Source: Monomorium pharaonis (Eukaryota > Arthropoda > Insecta > Hymenoptera > Formicidae). Taken from it: 64,000 nt of DNA. This document shows, one piece after another, positions 31,020 through 40,564 of the stretch. Positions within the stretch are counted from its first letter, which is position 1, and the number at the start of each line of letters is the position of its first letter. The notes under the pieces are model-generated. The model was not told the DNA's origin. It saw only the letters and a program-made list of their open reading frames with translations, and searched no databases. A program made the position numbers and the translations under genes. The stretch lies in the NCBI RefSeq assembly GCF_013373865.1, contig NC_050476.1:13001197-13065196 (forward strand). The letters are read 5' to 3'.

Positions 31020-31473
31020 GGGAGCGGTGCATTTGCACATGGTTCAAATGGACACGGTGCATTTGCACACGGTGCTTTTGGACACAATATTTTGCACACC
31101 GTTCATTTGCACACTGTTCAGTTGCACACTGTTCATTTGCACACTGTAGAGTTGCACACTGTCCATTTACACACCGTTCACTTAGACACAGTGAGAAATA
31201 ACTATGCCGAAGGCACCCTACCGACGGGGCCGAAGGCCCCCCTTGGACCCCTCCCCGCGCGTGTGTGTATGTGTCCATTTTTTTGTGTCCAACTGAACGG
31301 TGTGCAAGTAAGCGGTGTGCAACTGAGCGGTGTGTAACTGAACGGTGTGCAAATGAATGGTGTCCAAAAGCACCGTATCCAAATAAATAAATAATGCGTT
31401 AGATATTGTGTCCAAAAACATTGTGTCCAAATGCACCGTGTCCATTTGAACCGTGTCCAAATGAGTGTTACCC
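31020..31473. mobile_element. Palindromic element FB2
   Basis: Ends gggagcggtgcatttg and caaatgagtgttaccc are inverted. Arms are units such as ttgcacactgttca and ttggacacggtg, about 15-16 nt each. The core holds ggggccgaaggcccccc and a (GT)n run. Flanks tagtaatat (31011-31019) and tggtaatat (31474-31482) match at eight of nine bases, so a 9-bp duplication is likely. Confidence 0.78.
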
Positions 31474-31522
31474 TGGTAATATAGCCATTCATTTACATTT
31501 TGTACAATAATTTTGCTAATAA

Positions 31523-31926
31523 CACAGGCACACAAAAAAATGTTTGGTCCTGCGGACCAGACTAGTCAATCCTTATGTATTTTGACCCGTTCAATACGAA
31601 TCCAAGGTCAGAATTGCAGAATTAGCTCACATTTCCTAAGAGTGAGTCCCAGATGCGCACAGTAATAAACGGACACAGCAAGCTGAGTGAAACGGACACA
31701 GTAACAAACGGACACAGACCAAACGGACACAGTAATAAACAGACACAGTGCGAAACGGACACAGTAACAAACGGACACAGTGCGAAACGGACACAGTAAC
31801 AAACGGACACAGACCAAATGCGCACAGAGCGAAACGGACACAGACCAAATGCGCACACTACACATGCGCACAGACCAAATGCATACACGGAAAGTCGCAA
31901 ACCCATGTGATGCAGTGAATGCTTTG

Positions 31927-31957
<31 letters not shown>

Positions 31958-33772
31958 GGGGGGGGTGCAAGGGGGGCCTTCGGCCCCCCTCCCGCACCCA
32001 CCCCGTCCAAGTCGCTAACCTATGTGGACTTTACTCTGCTTGCAATGTACATGGATTGCATTTGGTTCGTGCGCACGTGCAGTGTGCGCATGTGCAGTGT
32101 GCGCATTTGGTCCGTGTGCATTTGGTCCGTGCGCATTTGGTCTGTGTCCGTTTCGCACTGTGTCCGTTTCGCTCTGTGCGCATTTGGTCTGTGTCCGTTT
32201 GTTACTGTGTCCGTTTGTTACTGTGTCCGTTTCACTCAGCTTGCTGTGTCCGTTTATTACTATGCGCATCTGGGACGCTCCATTTCCTAACCCCCCAAAA
32301 AATTTTTTTTTAATGTTGGTCCGGCCACCAGACTAATCTATCCTATATATTTTGCCACACTGAATCCAAATTTAAAGTCAAAAATGCGGAATTAGTTCAT
32401 TTGTTTCTAACCTAAAAAAAAACACCTCTTAAAAGCAGTTTGGGTCACAAATGTATAATTCAGAGCGTGCAGGTTTGCGTAATCACATTACCTGGAGAAA
32501 ATTCAATACGTATGACAAGTCTGAGCTTCTGTGAATGAATAGCATAGAAAATTCACTCCTTTTTTCTGTTATCTAACACTTTTATTCTCGAAGGTTCTGT
32601 GAAATGGCTTTGTCATACATTTCTTCCCTTTCACAGAGACATCTCGTTCGACCGTCCAGCAGAAGTCAGCCATCATGTTCACATCCCACTTGCCTTGATA
32701 TCGATGCTGCATCTCTTTGATGTCCTGATGAAACCATTCTCCCTGTTCTTTACTATAACCACCTAGATTTTCTGGAAAGTAGTCAATATGAGAATCCAAG
32801 AAATGCAACTTAAGATTTATTAAGCAACTTGGTTTTCTATAGTTCTCCACCATTTCCGCCACTCTTTCTCTGTAATTTTGACTTTTGTGGTTTCCTAGAA
32901 AATTTTCTGTGACATCTTTGAAACTCAGCCATGCTGCTCTTTCATCTTCACCCATTTTTGCGACAAAATTGTAGTCTCTCAACATTTGAAGTCCATCGAA
33001 AATTCCTTCCCGCAATTTTGCATCAGAGATGTTGGAAAATTTTTCTCGTAAATATTTATAACATTCATCTTTTTTATTCAGAACTTTTACCCATTATTTC
33101 ATAAGTCCTAATTTGATATAAAAAGGGGGAAAAAGAACTTTTGAAGGCTCAAATAACGGTTCATTTATGATGTTTTTAGACTCAAGTTGCAAAGACGTTC
33201 TTATCGGCCATTCTTTTCTTATGTAATTGTTTGTTTGATCTCTACTATCCGATTCACATAGGAAGAACAGATTTTTTGTGTAATCTGATTGTTGACCCAA
33301 TAATATGGTGAGAATTTTCAGATACCCACAAATTTGCCATTTATGTTCTTGTGTATTTAATTTTTTCAAGAACTGTTTTCAGATTTGTGTTCTTACTCTT
33401 CTTTTATCACTACCAAGTGCGCTACAGGAATGGAGGTATATACATTGGTATTGTGCAGCAATACTGCTTTCAAGCTTTCCTTAGAAGAATTGATGAATAG
33501 TTTCCACTCATCAGACTTGTAACATCCAGGTTTCAGTTTGTTAACTAATCCAAACATTTAAGAATAAAAGAGTTAAATATAATAAAAAAAGGAAGTATAT
33601 TTTTTACGCTATTCATTCACAGAAACTTAGACTTGTCATACGTATTGAACTTTTTCCCGGTAATGTGGTTACGCAAGTCTGCACCCTCTGAATTATACAT
33701 TTGTGACTCAAACTGCTTTTACACAGTGTTTTTTAAGGTTAGGAAAAAATGAGGCAATTCAGCAATTCTAAC
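31523..33772 (-). mobile_element. DNA transposon copy C (internally deleted)
   Basis: Left end cacaggcacacaaaaaaatg plus one satellite unit, interrupted at 31640-32281 by palindromic element FB3. It resumes with the arm sequence and minus-strand transposase remnants (32569-33015 and 33094-33369). The remnant retains the C-terminus lost from copy B (KWDVNMMADFCW and a basic tail). The 5' part of the transposase is deleted at the same point as in copy A (near 33560). The right satellite region and terminus are missing after about 33772. Confidence 0.8.
31640..32281. mobile_element. Palindromic element FB3 with perfect 9-bp target duplication
   Basis: Flanked by atttcctaa at 31631-31639 and 32282-32290. 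Ends gagtgagtcccagatgcgcac and gtgcgcat-type ctgggacgctcc are inverted. The arms repeat 16-nt units like gtgtccgtttgttact and its reverse. The core has gtcgcaaacccatgtg, (CA)n, a G-run, the hairpin ggccttcggcc and gtcgctaacctatgtg. It is inserted in a satellite unit of DNA transposon copy C. Frames in it are repeat artefacts. Confidence 0.88.
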
Positions 33773-34084
33773 CTTGACTTTACTACACTATATACTATTT
33801 ATAAAAATGTAGCGACACTGCAAAATGGGCCGAAAGGAAGCAGGGAGAATAATGTGGCCACCACAGAAATAAATGTAAGAAATTAGTTTTGTTTAAAAAA
33901 GTGATAGTATTCTGTTAGAAAATTATGTATGTGTGTAAAATAAGTTGTTATATGTATGCATGTATTTATCTTTATACCGGACTCTTCTCGGGGTTGCCGG
34001 AGTATATTTTCGAAGGTGCACCAAATCCTTTATAGTGATCAATTTGTCAATACAAAATGGTACAAAAGTCATATATACCATATA
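33773..34084. other. No gene seen
   Basis: AT-rich sequence between the truncated end of transposon copy C and a pyrimidine-rich tract. Nothing recognisable. Confidence 0.5.
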
Positions 34085-34610
34085 ATTAATCTTACCGCTC
34101 ATTTCCTGCTTTCTCCTCCTTCTCTCCTCCCGCTGTCCTTCTTCTTCTGCTCTTCTTTCCGCTTGTCTACCTCTTCTTCTTCCATTATTTTCCACCACAT
34201 CTCTCTGTCCCTCTTTTTCTTTTCCCTTACTTCCTCACTCTCTTCCTTCTCCTTAGATCCATCCATATTCCTCCCCTGGTCTCTTCTATTTTCCTTTTTT
34301 CTTTTTATCTTCCTTCTCTTTTTTCCTCCCTTTCTTCACCGATTTTTCTCCCTTTTTCCCCTTCTATCGGTTTCTTCACCTGTTTTTCTTCTCCAAAGCC
34401 AGCTGCACTTCTTTCTTTCTGTCTCTTCTGTAATTTCCTCCTGTTTCTTTCCTTTTTTACTTATCTTTTCTGCTTCCTCAGAACCTGTTTCTTTCTCTTT
34501 TTTCTTTGTTCCTCTTCTTTCTCCCTCTCCCTTCTTTCTCTCTGTTCCTTTCTTTGATCCTTTTCCTCGTTCTCTCCTCCATTTCCTCTTCTACCTCTCC
34601 TTCTTCCTCT
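34085..34610. repeat. Long pyrimidine-rich tract
   Basis: About 525 bp of strongly C/T-biased + strand (cttctctcctccc, tttctccctctccc). It lies directly upstream of the LINE frame that opens at 34612. The complementary purine strand gives Lys/Glu/Arg-rich frames (for example 34461-34835 minus), probably by composition alone. It could be the 5' region of the LINE or part of another purine-rich LINE like that at 46213-48560. Confidence 0.6.
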
Positions 34611-34611
34611 G

Positions 34612-35488
34612 TTGGAAATGGAAATAACAGAGTTAAAGAAAAGAAACAATGGTACAGTCATCCTGGGATGTAAAACTGGAAAAGAAATAGCAAAATTGAA
34701 AATTACAATACAAAGCAACCTGGGTGACAACTTTAAAGTTACTGAGTCACTACAGATGAAGCCGAAATTAAAAATTGTTGATATTAACAAAGAAAAATGG
34801 AACCTGAGTAATGAAGAATTAATTGATTCAATCAAAAAACAGAATAAACTTGGTATACGATGAGAAAATAGGATGAGAATAGTGAAAAGATTAAAAACTT
34901 AATTTAATAGAAGAGATAAAACAGGAGGCGCCATTATAATTAAACTAAATGAAAAAACACATGAATTAATGTTGGGCCAAAAAAGTTAAATATAGGATAG
35001 AAGAGATGTTCTGTATTTAATCATATTAATGTCAAGAGATGCTTTAAATGTTGGGGCTACCATCATTTTGCGAAAAACTGTATACGAAATGTAACATGTC
35101 ACAAATGTGCAGGTAATAATAACTCAAATGATTGTACAACAAATATGAAGAAATGTATAAATTGTATGTATAAAAACCAAACATACAATCTGAAAATAAA
35201 AGATGACCATGATGCATTGAGTCCGGAATGTTCGAGTGAGTCCCAGATGCGCACAGTAATAAACGGACACAGCAAGCTGAGTGAAACGGACACAGTAACA
35301 AACGGACACAGACCAAACGGACACAGTAATAAACGGACACAGTGCGAAACGGACACAGTGCGAAACGGACACAGACCAAATGCGCACAGAGCGAAACGGA
35401 CACAGACCAAATGCGCACACTGCACATGCGCACAGACCAAATGCATACACGGAAAGTCGCAAACCCATGTGATGCAGTGAATGCTTTG

Positions 35489-35523
<35 letters not shown>

Positions 35524-36303
35524 GGGGGGGGTGCAAGGGAGGCCTTCGGCCCTCCCTCCCGCACCCACCCCGTCCAAGTCGCTAACCTATGTGGACTTAA
35601 CTCTGCTTGCAATGTACATGGACTGCATTTGGTCCGTGCGCACGTGCAGTGTGCGCATTTGGTCCGTGTGCATTTGGTCCGTGCGCATTTGGTCTGTGTC
35701 CGTTTCGCACTGTGTCCGTTTCGCTCTGTGCGCATTTGGTCTGTGTCTGTTTGTTACTGTGTCCGTTTCGCACTGTGTCCGTTTCGCTCTGTGCGCATTT
35801 GGTCTGTATCCGTTTGTTACTGTGTCCGTTTATTACTGTATCCGTTTAGTCTGTGTCCGTTTGTTACTGTGTCCGTTTGTTACTGTGTCCGTTTGTTACT
35901 GTGTCCGTTTCACTCAGCTTGCTGTGTCCGTTTATTACTGTGCGCATCTGGAACGCTCCCGAATGTTCGACGTTCAAGAAGATTTTGCAAAAAGAGAAAA
36001 GAAGGACCGGCTGGGAGAATACAAAACAGTAATCACAGAAAAAAGAAAAACTGATACTGTATACAAATGCGCGAAGTTTGATAGCCAATAAGATAGCCAA
36101 TAATGAAATACATAATCAAGTTATAAACACGATTCTTTCAGCGGTTATAGCATTGTTCGAAACGAGGCTAACGTTTGAAATGGAAGATAGTGAAGTAAAT
36201 GTGCCGGATTATGATATAATCAGATGTGATAGTGAGAATAGAAGTACAGCAGGTGCAATATTATACCTAAAAGAAGCCATTAAGGGGATGCTGGAGTCGT
36301 CTG
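34612..36303 (+). pseudogene. LINE fragment (R1/Jockey-like ORF1 and start of ORF2)
   Basis: The ORF1 segment at 34612-34863 reads RNNGTVILGCKTGKEIAKLK and ... KPKLKIVDINKEKW, typical of the pre-knuckle domain. It is followed, with stops, by CCHC-type knuckles at about 35039-35230 (CFKCWGYHHFAKNC, CHKCAGNNNSNDC, CINC...). FB4 interrupts the third knuckle at 35234-35959, after which the frame resumes (KKILQKEKKKDRLGEYKT). A short endonuclease-like piece (DYDIIRCDSENRSTAGAILY, 36204-36270) marks the start of ORF2. Truncated afterward. Confidence 0.8.
35234..35959. mobile_element. Palindromic element FB4, near-identical to FB3
   Basis: Same ends, 16-nt units and core as FB3, so transposition was recent. 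Flanking 9-mers ggaatgttc (35225-35233) and cgaatgttc (35960-35968) match at eight of nine. Insertion is inside the LINE ORF1 knuckle region. Arms are slightly longer than in FB3 because of extra units. Confidence 0.88.
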
Positions 36304-36724
36304 TTTTACCAATTGAACACTAATTATTTTTGGATACGCTTTGCTCTTAATTGATTTCATAGAATTGTAAATCCTTCTCTAGAATTTAAATATAAACAAT
36401 AACAAAGGGTGTGTAATTACAATTTCATGTGAAAAACAAAAAAAGTTAGAAAATTATACTTTCGTGCAGCCGTCTTGTGACTTTAATCTGCAGCACTAAG
36501 TTTTAAAGACTCTATACGTACAAAATAACTATTATGCACCCTTGTCATTACAAAAAAGAATAATAATGTGCTTTCAGAAATAAGCTAGAAGCTTTAGTAT
36601 AAGGGAATAATGTATCTGAAAATTTCATGTATGTGTGAGTGTGGATTCGAAAGAAGTTGATAAGTAGAATAATATGAAAACAGTTTTTTTTCGTTCTCGT
36701 TTGTTTGCTTGTGAACAGCTGCTT
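36304..36724. other. No gene seen
   Basis: AT-rich spacer between LINE remnant and mariner 2. No recognisable feature. Confidence 0.5.
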
Positions 36725-37345
36725 GCAAGGCAAAGACGGAAGGGATTTCTACACCGCATTGTGACTGGAGACTCAAAATGGGGTCATTACGATAACCCCA
36801 AGCGCAGAAAATCGTAGGGACTTCCTGGCCATGCTTCCACGTCGACGGTCAAACCGAATATTCACGGCTCCAAGGTCATGCTCTGTATTTGTGGGACGAG
36901 CTCGGCGTAGTGTATTATGAGCTACTAAAACTGACTGAAACAATTACAGGCAATTCGGTATCAAAAGCAATTGATGCGTTTGAACCAAGCACTGAAAAAC
37001 AAACAGCCGCAATACAACGATAGACACGATAAAGTGATTTTGCAACATGACAATGCTCGACCCCTTGTCGCAAAGCCCGTCAAAACATACTTGGAAACGT
37101 TGAAATGAGAAGTCCTACCCCACCCGCCATATTCTCCGGACATTGCTCCCTCTGTCTATCACTTGTTTCGATCAATGACACACGGTCTGCCTGACCAGCA
37201 CTTCCGTTCTTATGAAGAAGTGAAAAATTGGATCGATTCGTGGATCATCTCAAAAGATGACCAGTTTTTTCGACGCGGGATTTGTATGCTGCCAGAAAGA
37301 TAAAAGAAAGTAGTGGCCAGCAATAGACAATACTTTGAATCGTAA
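36725..37345 (+). pseudogene. Mariner transposase fragment (5'-truncated)
   Basis: Begins just before the first catalytic block (HRIVTGDSKWGHYDNPKRRKS) and runs to the end of a mariner transposase (RSYEEVKNWIDSW, DQFFRRGI, RQYFES) with several frame changes. The second Asp is present (ILQHDNARP). The third catalytic Asp is Val (SVYHLF instead of S-D-Y). The N-terminal DNA-binding domain is missing. A different subfamily from the copy at 11907. Confidence 0.88.
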
Positions 37346-37592
37346 ATGTATAACCAGTTTTTCACAATAAAACCTCGACTTTCGAAAAAAAACGGCGGAA
37401 GCAAAGTTGTACACCTAATATATGTAATTCTGGAAAAGAATTTCCAAATTTATAAAAGAAATATGTACGAAATCTTATTAATGATGTGCACGAATGACTA
37501 CATTATTGACACCGATCAAGTTTGAGAGGCAGTTCTGCATCACCTTAAAGTGATATTGTGAACACTGAACATGACATTGAATGAAGTGATAT

Positions 37593-37790
37593 TGTTGCGT
37601 CGAGTTTCTCTTGGTCTCACACACTCACGCACACGGAAAAAAGGCTAGACGAGTTTTTTTATAGAAACCCCAACTTTATTTTGAAAACACGAAACCGATT
37701 AACACGGCGTCCTTCTCGGCAGGAGTCCAGCACAAAGCTGTCATTTCATTTTTATTTACACTAGAACACAACATTGCGCCCGCTTCGCGC
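37593..37790. repeat. Possible LTR fragment of the gypsy 2 family
   Basis: Begins tgttgcgtcgag and contains the a/t stretch aactttattttgaaaacacgaaaccg, like the inner part of the LTR at 28786. No second end or duplication found. Confidence 0.35.
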
Positions 37791-37927
37791 GCGCCTCTTA
37801 GCATTTTTATATTGAACATTGCATTTATTCTTCTTCAGTAATATTACTCTCACACACTTTATCATATTTAATGCCCTTCTCTATCTCACGCTCCCTCATT
37901 CTCCTTCTCTCCCTCTCTAAATTATTA

Positions 37928-38142
37928 CACTGGAACCCCGTGTTAGCGGACTGTTCGGGGCTTTAGTCCGCTAACGCGGGGTTATCGCCTATTGCTTGGT
38001 TTCACTCCCACTCTCCGTGAAATACGCGACCCGCATTGCCTCATTGCTATCCCCCACACACGCTACTCATGTGGGCCGAGTGCATCTATGGAGGGGATAG
38101 TTTCCGCTAACGCGGAGACGCTAACGCGGGGTGGGGTCAGTG
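37928..38142. mobile_element. Small MITE with gctaacgcgg ends
   Basis: Inverted ends: cactggaaccccgtgttagcgga at left and gctaacgcggggtggggtcagtg at right, with a further internal copy of the motif (tccgctaacgcgggg). The ends look like those of pogo/Tigger-type elements, by inference. No transposase. Confidence 0.6.
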
Positions 38143-38234
38143 AATTAGAGAGTAGGGATAGAATTATATATTTTTATTGGTCAAAATTACTGTACACACG
38201 GGATTTAAGGCGAGTGAGTTAGCTGCTCTCTCGA

Positions 38235-38360
38235 GCTATCTATCTCTCTCTCTCTCTCTCTCTCAGCTCTCTATCTCTCGCGCTCTCCGCTCCCTCTCCC
38301 TCTCCCTCTCTCCCTCTCCCTCTCCCTCTCCTCTCCCTCTCCCTCTCCCTCTCTCTCTCT
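38235..38360. repeat. CT-rich microsatellite
   Basis: Runs of (CT)n and CCCTCT units. Frames through it are artefacts. Confidence 0.95.
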
Positions 38361-39116
38361 AAACACAAATTATTAATTATATTATATTTTCATGTTTCTT
38401 AATATCACTTTTACACACTTTACCTCCATACTTAATCCCCTTTAAATAAATTAAAAATTATAATATATTATATGTAATGCTACCTGTTAATTTTCAATAA
38501 AATTTCAAATTTTCACTTTCTGGCTTTCTTGTTTAATCTCTCTCAATCATAATTTCCTTCTATCTAATCTCTTTCCTTTTCTAATCTCTTTCAATAAAAC
38601 TCATTATCTCTCTCTGACCATTTCAACAACTTCTGACAACAAGCATCCAACAACTTTAAAATTAAATTTTTTAAATCTTATACTTTAATAATACAACTTT
38701 GAAATTAAAATTTTTAATAAATTAAAAATTACAATATGTTATATGCAATGTTACCTGATAATTTTCAATCAAATTTCAACACTTTCACTTTCTGCATTTC
38801 TTTTTTAAACTCTCTCGATCTCAATTCTTTCTCTCTAATCTCATTCCTTTTCTTCTATTAAAATACACAAAATGTCAAAATAATTAAAACGCAAATGATA
38901 TTTAATGAGAATAATAATTAATAAAAAATAATAATTATTGAGAATGATAATTAATAAGAAATAAGAATTAAGAGTTTAAGATTCCTTTTTTTCAAAATAT
39001 TTAAAACGCAAATGTTACCTTCCCGAAATCTCGCACTCTCTCTTTTTTTCTCTCTTAATAAGATCTCTTTCAAATTTACTTAATCTCTCTCTCTCTCTTT
39101 TTCTCTCTCTTTCCTT
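38361..39116. other. No gene seen
   Basis: AT-rich DNA with scattered tctctc runs. Two stretches repeat each other loosely (ttaatttttaataaattaaaaattacaatatrttat with ttacctg near 38450 and 38710), suggesting an old local duplication of roughly 260-290 bp. Confidence 0.5.
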
Positions 39117-39229
39117 TGGTCTGTTCTTTCTAGCTGCACTGTTGCGCTGGTGCAATAATGAGAAAAAATATACTTGTCTTACTTTAACTTATTGCACCGG
39201 TGCAACAATGCAGCTAGAAAGAACAGACC
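39117..39229. repeat. Compact perfect-looking hairpin next to (CT)n
   Basis: Arms of about 42 bp pair almost completely: tggtctgttctttctagctg ... gctggtgcaataa, inverted from 39188 to 39229, with a loop of about 29 bp. The outer edge abuts a (CT)n run. It could be a tiny foldback element or a transcribed hairpin; nothing in the sequence decides. Confidence 0.7.
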
Positions 39230-39289
<60 letters not shown>

Positions 39290-39290
39290 T
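39230..39290. repeat. (CT)n microsatellite
   Basis: About 26 CT dinucleotides. Confidence 0.95.
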
Positions 39291-39696
39291 TCTACCTATC
39301 ACTTAATTCTTGCTATTTTTTTAAACTTTTTATTTTTTATAAATATCTATATATACACTGGCGCAAAAGAAAACGGGACAAAAATTTTAATCGATTTTTA
39401 GGCAATCTTCAAAGTGATGCAACTTTGCGAAAAATCATCTAAATTACATGTACTTTTTTTTAAGTTAAAGGGCAAAGACCCTACTTTGAGAATCCCTAGG
39501 CGAAAATTTGATTTGTTAAGTGCGAATCTTTTGTATCGCATGAAAACCAAACATGTATTTTTTAATTGAAAAAAGTAAAAGTTTGTTATCATTTTTCACA
39601 AGTTTCTCGTTAAAATCTGACTAATATTAATCCAGATTCTTAAAGTTCATTCTTTTCTAAGCAATTTAAAAAAAAATTCATGTCAATACGGTAAAG

Positions 39697-39736
<40 letters not shown>

Positions 39737-40216
39737 GGGGAGAAAGACAGAAAAATAAAAAAGCTTAATTCTTTATAACATTAAGTAAGTATTTTATTTT
39801 TATAAACAATAATATTTATATATCTATAATTTAAAAAAATATTTTTTAAATTTTTTCTTTGAAATGCTTTTTTTCCTTTCTTTTACAATATAAAGCTTGT
39901 TTTGTCAAAATTTCGAAGTTTTAATATGACTTAGTTGCGTTTTTACTTTTATCATATCTAAATGTTTTTTTTTAAGGTTAAAGAAAATAAGCATTATGTT
40001 TAAAAACGAAAGAAAGAAATAGAGGGAGCAGAAAGTAAGAGAAGAAAGAAAGAAATATTAAAAAGGTATATACTGAAAATAGAAATAAAGAAGGTACATA
40101 ATATTAATGAGTCAGGTGTTGAAAATCAATGTATCGTTTTGTTGTAATTAACATTGACTTCAAACGGGTATATATATTGATTTTCTTACAGCTGTCTCAA
40201 AATCAATTAATACAGC
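39291..40216. other. AT-rich sequence with a (GA)n run; no gene seen
   Basis: Contains (GA)n at 39697-39730 followed by gggaggggggag. Otherwise A/T-rich with no open frame of note. Confidence 0.6.
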
Positions 40217-40461
40217 TGATACGGATCCTGCGTATGGTTTTCATACACTCTTTATTTCTCTAATACACTTATCACAAAATACTGCAGTCGTACAGATAAC
40301 CGATCACGACTCGATACAAACAGCGAGAGAGAGTTAGGTCACGCACGCAGCGTTCTCCCCTCCACAAGCAGCGCATCTGCGCCGCTGCTATCCGCGACGT
40401 TGCCGGTCGTGGTAGGGGTAAGGCCCGGCTCACCGACACCACAAAGTCTCGTACTCCAACA
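40217..40461 (-). repeat. 3' LTR of the copia element (outer end truncated)
   Basis: Matches 45100-45352 closely (cctgcgtatgg ... gtctcgtactccaaca). The outer ~25 bases found in the other LTR are replaced by unrelated sequence. No target duplication could be matched. Confidence 0.85.
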
Positions 40462-40564
40462 TTCCCTCTCTTTGTACGTTGGTGAGCAGGCTCTCCTCTA
40501 ACAATCCTCTAGGTCTCTTTCTTGCCTAAATAAACAAAAAGTGGTATTTATTACAGATTAAATT

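Noticed and set aside
31640..32281. CRISPR-like regular repeats
   Set aside because: Units are contiguous without unique spacers, are arranged as a palindrome, and the genome is eukaryotic.
31608..32336. Several Cys-rich open frames on both strands (also 35044-36091)
   Set aside because: They are translations of the 15-16-nt unit arrays and (CA)n runs of the palindromic elements; identical peptides appear on both strands.
33956..34835. Ser/Phe-rich + frame and Lys/Glu-rich minus frames
   Set aside because: They follow from the pyrimidine/purine skew; no motif beyond low complexity.
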